From the NCBI RefSeq assembly GCF_030271165.1, contig NZ_JASSZH010000006.1, positions 1 to 40,559 on the forward strand: a stretch of 40,559 nt of DNA. The letters run 5' to 3'. A program made the position numbers and the translations under genes. Position 1 is the stretch's first letter, and each line of letters opens with the position of its first letter. This document shows positions 7,904 through 15,916 of this stretch, piece by piece. The notes below the pieces were generated by a model, which was given only the letters and a program-made list of their open reading frames with translations, searched no databases and was not told the origin of the DNA. The DNA is from Psychromicrobium xiongbiense (GTDB lineage: Bacteria; Actinomycetota; Actinomycetes; Actinomycetales; Micrococcaceae).

Positions 7904-10900
7904 ATGATCACTGAACCACACAACCACACCTTTTCCGCCGGAAATCCGCCGCCCGCGGATCTGGCCCGGAATGCAGTCGATCTGGTGCATCGCTGGTTGA
8001 AAGAATCCGATGCCGCCCGCACCTCGCACTCGCGCGAGGTGGGCAGCCGCTCTGAGCAACGTGCCCGTGCCGCAGGCGCCCGATCAGCGGCGCTGCTCGC
8101 CCAGGTGCTCAAGCACCAATCGGGACTGGACTTCACGCTGGGCTTCGTCGACCGGGTCGTCCGGCCCGAAGACCGAAGCGTCGCAGCACATAACCTGGCC
8201 CTACTGGCCCGGGACACTCCGGCCTTCCTGCCCTGGTATCTGAAAATCGCATCCCGGCTGGGCGGTGTGGTAGCGCCGGTCCTCCCCCAAGTGGTGGTCC
8301 CGATGGCGCAGGCCGTGCTGCGCAGCATGGTCGCACACCTCATCGTCGACGCCCGTCCGGCGCAGCTCGGTGCCGCCATCGCCAGCCTTCGCTCGGCGCA
8401 CACCCGGCTGAACATCAACCTGCTCGGCGAGGCGGTGCTGGGCCAGCATGAGGCGGATGCCCGGCTGGAGGGCACCACCGATCTACTCGCCCGCGATGAC
8501 GTCGACTATGTCTCCATCAAGGTCTCCTCGGTGGTGCCCCAGATCAACCTCTGGGCCTTCGAGGAATCGGTGACCCAGATCGTCGATCGGCTGTATCCGC
8601 TCTACGAGTTGGCTGCCACCTCAGCCACCCCCAAGTTCATCAACCTGGATATGGAGGAGTACCACGATCTCGATCTCACCATCGCCGTGTTCAAACGCCT
8701 GCTGGAACGGCCGGAGCTTCACGGCTTCGAGGCCGGCATCGTGCTCCAGGCCTATCTTCCCGACGCTCTCGGCGCGCTCCAGGATCTGACCGCCTGGGCC
8801 AGCGCCCGGCTCGCGGAAGGAGGTGCCCCGATCAAGGTACGGCTGGTCAAAGGCGCAAACCTGGCCATGGAGAAGGTCGATGCCGCCCTGCACGGCTGGG
8901 AGCTGGCCACGGTGGGCTCCAAGCAGGAGGCGGATACGAACTACCTCCGTTGCCTGGACTGGGCGCTGCGCCCGGAGCATGCCGCCGCCGTGCGCCTGGG
9001 CGTTGCCGGTCACAATCTTTTCGACATCGCGCTGGCTCATCTGCTGGCGCAGGCCCGTGGAGTCAGCGACCGGGTGGAGTTCGAAATGTTGCTCGGCATG
9101 GCCACGGAACAGGCGGACGCCATCCGGGCCGACGTCGGTTCGCTGCTGCTCTACACCCCGGTGGTGCACCCGCAACAGTTCGATGTCGCGATCAGTTACC
9201 TGATCCGTCGGCTGGAGGAGAATGCGAGCCAGGAGAACTTCATGTCCGCAGTGTTCGAGCTCAGCAGTAATCCGGAATTGCTGCAGCGTGAAACCGACAG
9301 GTTCCTGGCCTCGGTAGCCGATCTGGACTTGAACGTCCCGCAGGCCAATCGCGTCCAGCGCATTGACCGCAGCCCGGCCGCGGGTCCCGGGGAATTCGTC
9401 AACGCCACCGATTCCGATTCCTCCCTGCCCACCATCAGGGACTGGGCAGCCGTAGTGCTGGAGCAGGTTCCCGGCTCCCGTCTGGGTGAGGAACTGGTTG
9501 CTCAGAGTGAGATCAGCACTCCGGAACAGGTGGAGGAACTGGTCCGCACGGCGGTCGCGGCTGCACCGGACTGGGCCGCGCGTGGCGGCAGTGAGCGGGC
9601 AGCGATCCTGCGTGCGGCCGCCCGGGAGCTCTCGGAGCGCCGCGGCCAGCTGATCGAAGTGGCAGCTTCAGAAACCGGCAAGACCCTGGCCGAGGGCGAT
9701 GTCGAGATCAGCGAGGCCGTCGACTTCGCCAACTACTACGCACTGCAGGCCGAAGAGCTGGAAAAGGTCGATGGAGCGCGCTTCGTACCCGTGCAGCTGA
9801 CCGTGGTCACGCCGCCGTGGAACTTCCCGATCGCGATCACTGCCGGGTCCATTCTGGCGCCGTTGGCCACCGGAAGCTCCGTGGTGGTCAAACCGGCGCC
9901 GCAGGCCAGGCGTTGTGCCGCCGTCGTGGTCGAGGCACTCTGGGCGGCGGGGGTGCCGCGCGAGGTGCTCCAGCTGGCGGACGCTCCGGAAGGGCCTCTG
10001 GGGCAGTCGCTGATCGCCCATCCCCAGGTGGACCGGGTCATTCTCACCGGAGCCTATGAAACGGCCCGGCTCTTCCGTAGCTGGCGGGCAGACCTGCCGC
10101 TGCTGGCCGAGACCAGCGGGAAGAACGCCATCATCATCACGCCCAGCGCTGATCCGGATCTGGCGGCGCGTGATGTGGTGCGCTCCGCCTTCGGCCATGC
10201 CGGGCAGAAGTGCTCGGCGGCGTCGCTGGTCATCCTGGTCGGTTCGGTGGCAGACTCAGAGCGCTTCCGGCGTCAGCTGCTCGATGCTGCCTCCTCGCTG
10301 ATCGTCGGCTTCCCCGACGATGCCCGCACCGATATGGGCCCGCTCATCGAATCGGTGTCCGGCAAACTCAGGACGGCGCTCACCACCCTGGGCGAAGGCG
10401 AATCCTGGCTGCTCGCCCCGCAGCCGCTGGACGAGACCGGGCGTCTCTACTCCCCCGGTATCCGCACCGGTGTTCTCCCGGGAAGCTACTTCCACCTCAC
10501 CGAATTTTTCGGTCCGGTGCTGGGCATCATGACCGCGCGGACCCTCGAAGAGGCCGTTGAGCTGCAGAACACCCCCTCCTATGGACTCACTGCTGGCCTG
10601 CACACGCAGGATCCGCAGGAGTTGGCGTACTGGCTGGAGCGGGTCCAGGCAGGGAACCTGTATGTCAACCGCGGTATCACCGGTGCGATTGTGCAGCGTC
10701 AGCCCTTCGGTGGCTGGAAGCGCTCCGCGGTGGGTCCGGGGGCCAAAGCCGGTGGCCCCAACTACCTGCTGCACCTCGGTTCCTGGGAACCGGTCCCGCA
10801 TCAGGCGAACCCCGACTCCGCAGAGCTCGCGTTGCTGCCGGAGATCGCACAGGGGCTGGATCTGCTGGCGTCGTCGGTGCCCACAGAAGGACTGGCGGAG

Positions 10901-11437
10901 CTTCGGAAGGCGCTCGCCGATGACGCCAGGTACTGGGCAGCGACCTTCGGTGCGGCCGTCGACGTGAGCCAGGTCGGCGTGGAACGGAACATCTTCCGCT
11001 ACCTGCCCTTGCCGGCAGCTATGCGGGCGGAAATTCGCGCCGAAGACGCCTCTGAACTGGAGGTCTTCCGCCTGGCGGCAGCAGCCTACCGGACCGGAAC
11101 CGACGTCCGGGTCTCACTGAGCGCTGCCGTCTCTGAGGTTCTCAGACAGGCTCTGAGCAGCCTGGGTGCCCAGGTGCGGGTGGAGTCCACTCAGGACTGG
11201 GCCGCACGCTGCGCCGAGGAACTTCCCGCCCGCGTCCGGCTCATCGGTGCAGGGCGCGCTCAGGCGGAAGCTCAGCTGCTGGCTGCAAGCGAGGGCAATC
11301 CGGATATCGCGCTGTATTCCGGCACGGTGACCGGTGCCGGTCGGCTGGAGATGCTACCGTTCCTACGCGAACAGGCCGTGACCATCACCGCACACCGCTT
11401 TGGCAATCCGGATAATATCTCGATGACCGTCTTCTGA
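7904..11437 (+). CDS. putA: Bifunctional proline dehydrogenase / delta-1-pyrroline-5-carboxylate dehydrogenase
   Basis: This 1177-aa fused enzyme oxidises proline to glutamate in two steps. Proline dehydrogenase (FAD, electrons to the respiratory chain) occupies roughly residues 80-440, with the barrel segments DDVDYVSIKVSSVVPQIN and IKVRLVKGANLAMEK. An NAD-dependent aldehyde dehydrogenase domain spans about 545-985. Its catalytic Cys770 lies in GHAGQKCSAAS and the general-base Glu736 in LAETSGKN. A further 190-residue C-terminal region resembles the trailing domain of long PutA proteins. There is no N-terminal ribbon-helix-helix segment, so unlike the enterobacterial protein it should not repress its own gene. 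It is divergent from leuS. The stop codon lies inside a 16-bp tandem duplication (11426-11457), and a strong terminator follows at 11472-11503. Confidence 0.96.
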   Translation: MITEPHNHTFSAGNPPPADLARNAVDLVHRWLKESDAARTSHSREVGSRSEQRARAAGARSAALLAQVLKHQSGLDFTLGFVDRVVRPEDRSVAAHNLALLARDTPAFLPWYLKIASRLGGVVAPVLPQVVVPMAQAVLRSMVAHLIVDARPAQLGAAIASLRSAHTRLNINLLGEAVLGQHEADARLEGTTDLLARDDVDYVSIKVSSVVPQINLWAFEESVTQIVDRLYPLYELAATSATPKFINLDMEEYHDLDLTIAVFKRLLERPELHGFEAGIVLQAYLPDALGALQDLTAWASARLAEGGAPIKVRLVKGANLAMEKVDAALHGWELATVGSKQEADTNYLRCLDWALRPEHAAAVRLGVAGHNLFDIALAHLLAQARGVSDRVEFEMLLGMATEQADAIRADVGSLLLYTPVVHPQQFDVAISYLIRRLEENASQENFMSAVFELSSNPELLQRETDRFLASVADLDLNVPQANRVQRIDRSPAAGPGEFVNATDSDSSLPTIRDWAAVVLEQVPGSRLGEELVAQSEISTPEQVEELVRTAVAAAPDWAARGGSERAAILRAAARELSERRGQLIEVAASETGKTLAEGDVEISEAVDFANYYALQAEELEKVDGARFVPVQLTVVTPPWNFPIAITAGSILAPLATGSSVVVKPAPQARRCAAVVVEALWAAGVPREVLQLADAPEGPLGQSLIAHPQVDRVILTGAYETARLFRSWRADLPLLAETSGKNAIIITPSADPDLAARDVVRSAFGHAGQKCSAASLVILVGSVADSERFRRQLLDAASSLIVGFPDDARTDMGPLIESVSGKLRTALTTLGEGESWLLAPQPLDETGRLYSPGIRTGVLPGSYFHLTEFFGPVLGIMTARTLEEAVELQNTPSYGLTAGLHTQDPQELAYWLERVQAGNLYVNRGITGAIVQRQPFGGWKRSAVGPGAKAGGPNYLLHLGSWEPVPHQANPDSAELALLPEIAQGLDLLASSVPTEGLAELRKALADDARYWAATFGAAVDVSQVGVERNIFRYLPLPAAMRAEIRAEDASELEVFRLAAAAYRTGTDVRVSLSAAVSEVLRQALSSLGAQVRVESTQDWAARCAEELPARVRLIGAGRAQAEAQLLAASEGNPDIALYSGTVTGAGRLEMLPFLREQAVTITAHRFGNPDNISMTVF

Positions 11438-11457
11438 GTTCACCGTCTTCTGAGTTC
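11426..11457 (+). repeat. 16-bp tandem duplication across the putA stop codon
   Basis: ACCGTCTTCTGAGTTC occurs twice back to back (11426-11441 and 11442-11457). The first copy contains the last putA codons and its TGA. The second repeats them outside the gene, out of phase by 16 nt. It looks like a recent slippage or duplication event with no effect on the protein. Confidence 0.9.
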
Positions 11458-11463
11458 AAGGCG

Positions 11464-12147
11464 TCAACCCAGGCCGGGGTCCGATATCGGGCCCCGGCCT
11501 TTTCGCGCCAGCAGGTAGGACTGTGGGGTCTTTTCCCATCCTTCCGGAGCACGGAGCGCCTGAATCTCAGGGCTCAGCCCTGCCGCCTCCAGCAACTCCA
11601 CCACTCGATCGGGGCGCCGCTCAAAGTTGTCCAATTGGAGGGAATGGCCATAACCGTGTTCCAGACGCACATCACGTTCCCGCGCCTGGAACGCCAGCAG
11701 GGCAAGGCCTCCTGGGGCCAGAACCCGGGCAAACTCCTCGATCGCGCCAGGCAATTCCGCAGGCGGGAGGTGAATGATCGAATACCAGGCGAGGAGCCCG
11801 TCCACCGATGAATCCGGCAACTCCAGGTTGAGCATCGAGCCGACCTCAAAGCGAAACTGTGGATGACGGGCCCTGGCCTGATCAATCATCGCGGGCGAGA
11901 GGTCTATGCCGAGTGGGTCCAGACCCAGAGTGCCCAGAAAGCCGACGATCCGGCCCGGTCCGCACCCGATGTCGACCACCACCGAGGGAACCTCGGCCAC
12001 CGGGGCTGGCAACATCTGCGCAAAGGTGGTGAGTATGGCCCGGTCGAAGGGTTTGCTGTCCAGCTCATCGGCCAGCAGCTCGGCATAATCCGCGGCAACC
12101 CGATCGTAGGACTGGCGGGTCTGCTGGATCCAGGCGGCTTCAGGCAT
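11464..12147 (-). CDS. Class I SAM-dependent methyltransferase
   Basis: This predicted 227-aa protein has the Rossmann methyltransferase fold. Motif I is VVVDIGCGPGRIVGFLG, followed by an acidic strand end (LDPLGIDLSPAMID), motif II around SVDGLLAWYSIIHLP, and the post-III segment FARVLAPGGLALLAFQ. It resembles the ubiquinone/menaquinone-type (UbiE/COQ5-like, Methyltransf_11/25) small-molecule group. The substrate cannot be read from the sequence. I use the ATG at 12147 (MPEAAWIQQTRQSYDRVA) because the usual N-terminal helix begins there. The open frame continues 28 codons further upstream into unconserved sequence. It converges with putA, whose terminator hairpin lies inside the last codons of this gene. 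The other neighbour is a decayed oxidase gene, so there is no functional context. Confidence 0.82.
   Translation of the reverse strand: MPEAAWIQQTRQSYDRVAADYAELLADELDSKPFDRAILTTFAQMLPAPVAEVPSVVVDIGCGPGRIVGFLGTLGLDPLGIDLSPAMIDQARARHPQFRFEVGSMLNLELPDSSVDGLLAWYSIIHLPPAELPGAIEEFARVLAPGGLALLAFQARERDVRLEHGYGHSLQLDNFERRPDRVVELLEAAGLSPEIQALRAPEGWEKTPQSYLLARKGRGPISDPGLG
11472..11503 (+). terminator. putA rho-independent terminator inside the 3' end of the methyltransferase gene
   Basis: GGCCGGGGTCCG (11472-11483) pairs with CGGGCCCCGGCC (11488-11499) over 12 positions with one G-U, loop ATAT, and is followed by TTTT (11500-11503). It lies about 35 nt after the putA stop and within the last coding codons (Lys-Gly-Arg-Gly-Pro-Ile...) of the opposite-strand methyltransferase. 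Confidence 0.85.
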
Positions 12148-12319
12148 CCACCCATGGTAGCCAGACGTTCCTCGCCGCACCGTCCTGGGCTGCCTGTTCC
12201 TGATGGGTTGTCCGACTGGCCACTGTCCCAAGGGCCAGGTACGTAGCGGGTGCTCCCGGCAGATTCCGTACCAACATCACCGAAGCCGACAGGCTCAAAG
12301 CCCGCAAGGAGACAGCAGC

Positions 12320-13383
12320 ATGACGTCCACGACCTCCATCATTCGCAAAGACATCCTCGTCATCGGACGTGGCGCGTTCGGCTCCGCCGCCCTCTGGAGG
12401 CTCGCCGCACGCGGGGCCGACGTCGCCGGCATCGAGCGTTTTGGCATCGGTCATGATCAGGGCTCATCCCATGGTGCCACCCGCCTCTTCCGGATTGCCT
12501 GCCAGGAACACGTCGGACTTTCTCGGATCGCGAAGAAATCACTCGAACTCTGGACGGCGCTAGGCAACGAAACCGGCCAGACCCTGATCCGCCGACCTGG
12601 CCCTGGAGCGGCTGAACCACGAAGAGTTCACGGCCCGCTTCCCGATGTATTCCGATATCGGGAAGCACGACGTTGCTGTGTTCGACCCAGGGGCTGGCAT
12701 CCGTTATCCGGAGCGGAACGTCCGCGCGCAGACAGCTGCCGCACAAGCGCTCGGCGCGGACGTCTATCCCTTCACACGCGTGACCGAGATCGTCTTCACC
12801 GAAGACGGCGTGCGGCTCCGGACGCCGACGGTCACCTTTGAGGCGCGGCAGCCTCCTGCCTGATCTTCCGCTCACCCCTCGATGCACTCCCCTTTACTGG
12901 TTTGAACCCAAGGACCCTTCGTGATCGAACTATGCACTCAAGAACTTCCCGTCGTTCATCCGAACGCTTCCCGAAGGCATGACGCTCTGGGGACACGGCT
13001 TCGACGAGGATTTCGCGATCAAGATCGGGATGGAAGACGACGGCACGAATTTCACAGACACCAACCCGGAAACAGTCGACCAGTATATTCATCCGGAAAA
13101 GGACATCGCGGAGCTCTCGCGGTGGGTTGCGACCGCTTTCCCCAGGGTCAACCCTCAGCCCTCGAAGGTCACCACCTGTATGGTGACAAATTCCCCCGAC
13201 GGACAGTTCCTGGTTGGCCGCTCAGGGGATGATTCCCGACTCGTGATAGCGGGCGGTGACCATGGTCACGGCTTTAAACATGCTGCAGGAATCGGCGGGC
13301 TTCTCGCTCAAATCGCACTCGGCGAGGCCACCTACACCGACATCGCCTTCCTGGACCCTGGCCGTCTCGCTCGCAGGTCCTGA
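12320..13383 (+). pseudogene. Degraded sarcosine / N-methyltryptophan oxidase-like flavoprotein gene
   Basis: Pieces of one FAD-dependent amine oxidase (MSOX/MTOX family, normally about 380-390 aa) lie in order on the plus strand but in different frames. From 12320, after a good AAGGAGA site, the FAD-binding N terminus reads DILVIGRGAFGSAALWRLAA and continues to IRR. The frame then breaks, with about 30 family residues missing. LNHEEFTARFPMYSDIG to VTFEA (about 12610-12840) is in a second frame. LLPDLPLTPRCTPLYWFEPK follows in another frame. FPSFIRTLPEGMTLWGHGFD to the end (about 12947-13383) is in a fourth segment, and it still contains the Cys that carries covalent FAD in this family (TTCMVTNSPDGQFLVG). 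Several frameshifts and at least two deletions make a functional product impossible. Sequencing error alone would not remove the missing blocks. Confidence 0.9.
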
Positions 13384-13417
13384 AGTCATTCGGCTGTTAC
13401 GTGTCAGCGCGCCTATG

Positions 13418-13461
13418 ACGAAGGGAGGGGTGGACCTGGTGCGGTCCACCCCTCCCTTCGT
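13418..13461. terminator. Strong hairpin between the oxidase pseudogene and glpK
   Basis: A perfect 19-bp stem (13418-13436 with 13443-13461) closes a 6-nt loop. It lies between the convergent oxidase pseudogene and glpK, 31 nt after the glpK stop. No long T-run flanks it on either strand. A bidirectional transcript end or a 3'-end protector for the glp mRNA are both plausible. Confidence 0.75.
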
Positions 13462-13492
13462 GGCGAAGTGGTCGTGCGATCAAACGGTCTGC

Positions 13493-15007
13493 TTAGAGAA
13501 CGTCCTCATCCACCCAGTCCATCGACTTGGTGACGGCCTTCTTCCAGAGCCGCAGCTGACGGGCACGCTCAGCCTCATCCATCCGCGGTTCCCAGCGCTT
13601 GTCCTCGGCCCAGTTGGCCGAAAGCTCCCCCAGATCGTTCCAGTAGCCAACAGCCAGACCGGCTGCATAAGCCGCACCGAGCGCGGTGGTCTCGGTGACC
13701 TTCGGCCGGATGACCGGAACGCCCAGGATGTCCGCCTGGAACTGCATGAGCGCATCGTTGGCCACCATGCCGCCGTCGACCTTGAGTTCGGTCAGCGGAA
13801 CACCGGAATCCGCGTTGACGGCATCGAGCACCTCGCGGGTCTGGAAGGCGGTGGCCTCCAGCGCCGCACGGGCGATGTGGTTGCGGTTGACATACCGGGT
13901 CATGCCGACGATGGCGCCGCGGGCATCCGAGCGCCAGTAGGGAGCGAACAGACCGGAGAACGCGGGGACGATATACACGCCACCGTTGTCCTCCACCTGA
14001 GCCGCCAGTTCCTCAACCTCCGGGGCGGTAGAGATCAGGCCCAGGTTGTCGCGGAGCCACTGAATCAGCGAACCGGCTACAGCGATGGAACCTTCCAGCG
14101 CGTAGTGGGCCGGTGCGGTGCCCAGTTTGTAGCCCACCGTGGTGAGCAGGCCATTCTGCGAATGAACCATCTCCTCCCCGGTATTGAAGATCAGGAAGCA
14201 ACCGGTGCCGTAGGTGTTCTTCGCCTCGCCAGCCTCGAACGCCGCCTGACCGAAGGTGGCCGCCTGCTGGTCGCCCAGGATGCCGGCCACCGGAACTTCA
14301 CGGAGCAACTGCGAGGTGTGCACTGTGCCGTAGACCTCGGAGGAGGACTTGATCTCGGGCAGCATCGAGGCTGGAACACCAAAGGCATCCAGGATCGACT
14401 GGTCCCAGCTGAGGGTCTTCAGATCCATGAACAGGGTGCGGGAAGCATTCGTGACATCGGTGATGTGCACGCCGCCGTCGACGCCGCCGGTCAGGTTCCA
14501 GGTGATCCAGGAATCGGTGTTGCCGAAGATCAGGTCGCCAGCCTCGGCTTTGGCGCGTGCGCCCTCGACATTGTCCAGGATCCACTTGATCTTGGTGCCG
14601 GAGAAGTAGGTGGCCAGCGGCAGGCCAACCACCTCCTTGAAACGCTCCACGCCACCATCGGCAGCGAGCTGGTCCACGATGTCCTGCGTGCGGGTGTCCT
14701 GCCAGACAATGGCGTTGTACACCGGCTCGCCGGTCGTCTTGTCCCAGACCACCGCGGTTTCGCGCTGGTTGGTGATGCCGACCGCGGCGATGTCGTGACG
14801 GGTCAGATTCGCCTTGGACAGCGCCGCGCCGATGACCTCACGCGTGTTGTCCCAGATCTCCACCGGATTGTGCTCAACCCAGCCGGCCTTCGGAAAGATC
14901 TGCTCGTGTTCCTTCTGACCGGTGGAGACGATGTTGCCGCTGTGGTCGAAAACGATCGCACGGCTGCTCGTGGTCCCCTGGTCAATGGCGATGATGTACT
15001 GCGGCAT
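13493..15007 (-). CDS. glpK: Glycerol kinase
   Basis: This 504-aa FGGY-family kinase phosphorylates glycerol to sn-glycerol 3-phosphate with ATP. The N terminus has the phosphate-binding [13 protein letters not shown] loop. [14 protein letters not shown], the WQDTRT stretch and WNLTGG follow, with the FGGY signature region around [20 protein letters not shown] and the C-terminal adenosine loop [20 protein letters not shown]. Length is normal. GGGAG lies 6 nt before the ATG at 15007. It is the last gene of glpD-glpF-glpK on the minus strand, 57 nt after glpF. With glpF uptake and glpD oxidation it makes a complete glycerol-to-dihydroxyacetone-phosphate route. Kinase and channel are commonly made together so that glycerol is trapped on entry. 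Confidence 0.97.
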   Translation of the reverse strand: MPQYIIAIDQGTTSSRAIVFDHSGNIVSTGQKEHEQIFPKAGWVEHNPVEIWDNTREVIGAALSKANLTRHDIAAVGITNQRETAVVWDKTTGEPVYNAIVWQDTRTQDIVDQLAADGGVERFKEVVGLPLATYFSGTKIKWILDNVEGARAKAEAGDLIFGNTDSWITWNLTGGVDGGVHITDVTNASRTLFMDLKTLSWDQSILDAFGVPASMLPEIKSSSEVYGTVHTSQLLREVPVAGILGDQQAATFGQAAFEAGEAKNTYGTGCFLIFNTGEEMVHSQNGLLTTVGYKLGTAPAHYALEGSIAVAGSLIQWLRDNLGLISTAPEVEELAAQVEDNGGVYIVPAFSGLFAPYWRSDARGAIVGMTRYVNRNHIARAALEATAFQTREVLDAVNADSGVPLTELKVDGGMVANDALMQFQADILGVPVIRPKVTETTALGAAYAAGLAVGYWNDLGELSANWAEDKRWEPRMDEAERARQLRLWKKAVTKSMDWVDEDVL

Positions 15008-15064
15008 GAAAAACTCCCTTGTCTGTGCCTGAATTGTCGGTGCCTGAACGTGATGCTGTCGCTG

Positions 15065-15817
15065 CTACTTGGTCCAGAGGCTCACTGCGGGTGCGATGAC
15101 GGCAGCGAGAACGCCACCGACGATCGGGCCCACCACGGGAACCCAGGAGTAGCCCCAGTCACTGGAGCCCTTGCCCTTGATGGGCAGCAGGGCATGGGCG
15201 ATGCGCGGCCCGAGGTCACGGGCCGGGTTGATGGCGTAGCCGGTAGGTCCACCCAGGGAAGCGCCGATGCCGACGACCAACAGAGCGACGGCCAGCGGGC
15301 CCAGTCCACTGGGTGTGTTGCCGAACATGATGATGACGAACACCAGCACGAAGGTGCCGATGATCTCGGTGACGAGGTTCCAGCCGTAGCTGCGAATGGC
15401 CGGACCGGTGGAGAATACGCCCAGCTTATTGGCGGCGACCGGCTCCGCGTCGAAGTGTTGCTTGTAGGCGAGCCAGGTCAGCACCGCACCGATGATCGCG
15501 CCTAGCAGCTGTGCGCCAATGTACAGGGCGATGGTTCCGGCGTTGATGTCAACACCCTTGACGAACTCATGGCTGCCCTTGATGGAATTGCTGATGGCCA
15601 CGCCGATCGTGACGGCAGGGTTCAGGTGTGCACCCGATTTGAACGCAACGTAGACGCCGGCAAACACGGCGATACCCCAGCCGAAGGTCACCATCAGGAA
15701 ACCGCCGTTATTGCCCTTAGTGCCCTTGAGCGCAACATTGGCGACGACGCCGGTGCCCAGAAGGATCAGCATGGCAGTGCCGAATAGCTCCGAGAGGAAA
15801 ATCTCCCAAAGATTCAT
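15065..15817 (-). CDS. glpF: Glycerol facilitator (aquaglyceroporin)
   Basis: This 250-aa MIP-family channel lets glycerol diffuse through the cell membrane. Six hydrophobic helices and the two half-helix loops with NPA motifs are visible: GAHLNPAVTIG after helix 2 and GYAINPARDLGPR after helix 5. Asp after NPAR is the signature of glycerol channels rather than pure water channels. I start at the second ATG (15817), because GGAG lies 9 nt before it but only 3 nt before the first ATG (15823), which would add Met-Thr. It lies between glpD and glpK. Two hairpins sit between the glpD stop and this gene (15847-15895), so the channel-kinase pair may be expressed separately from glpD. Confidence 0.95.
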   Translation of the reverse strand: MNLWEIFLSELFGTAMLILLGTGVVANVALKGTKGNNGGFLMVTFGWGIAVFAGVYVAFKSGAHLNPAVTIGVAISNSIKGSHEFVKGVDINAGTIALYIGAQLLGAIIGAVLTWLAYKQHFDAEPVAANKLGVFSTGPAIRSYGWNLVTEIIGTFVLVFVIIMFGNTPSGLGPLAVALLVVGIGASLGGPTGYAINPARDLGPRIAHALLPIKGKGSSDWGYSWVPVVGPIVGGVLAAVIAPAVSLWTK

Positions 15818-15846
15818 CGTCATTGACTCCTCAGTATGTAGTGAGA

Positions 15847-15895
15847 ACCGGGCTCAGGTGTGGGCCCGGTGTCTTGATGAGGGGACTTCCCCTCA
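15847..15895 (-). promoter_or_regulatory. Two hairpins between glpD and glpF
   Basis: TGAGGGG/CCCCTCA (15878-15884 with 15889-15895) and ACCGGGC/GCCCGGT (15847-15853 with 15864-15870) form two adjacent 7-bp stems directly before the glpF ribosome binding site. No T-run follows, so they are unlikely to be full terminators. They could mark an RNA-processing point or attenuate transcription between glpD and glpF. This role is inference. Confidence 0.45.
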
Positions 15896-15916
15896 GGCCC
15901 GTGCGGTCGTGACCGT

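Noticed and set aside
13256..15505. A 749-codon plus-strand open frame opposite glpK and glpF
   Set aside because: It lies antisense to two well-supported genes with clear family motifs. GC-rich codon bias keeps antisense frames open, and its translation shows no recognisable domain.
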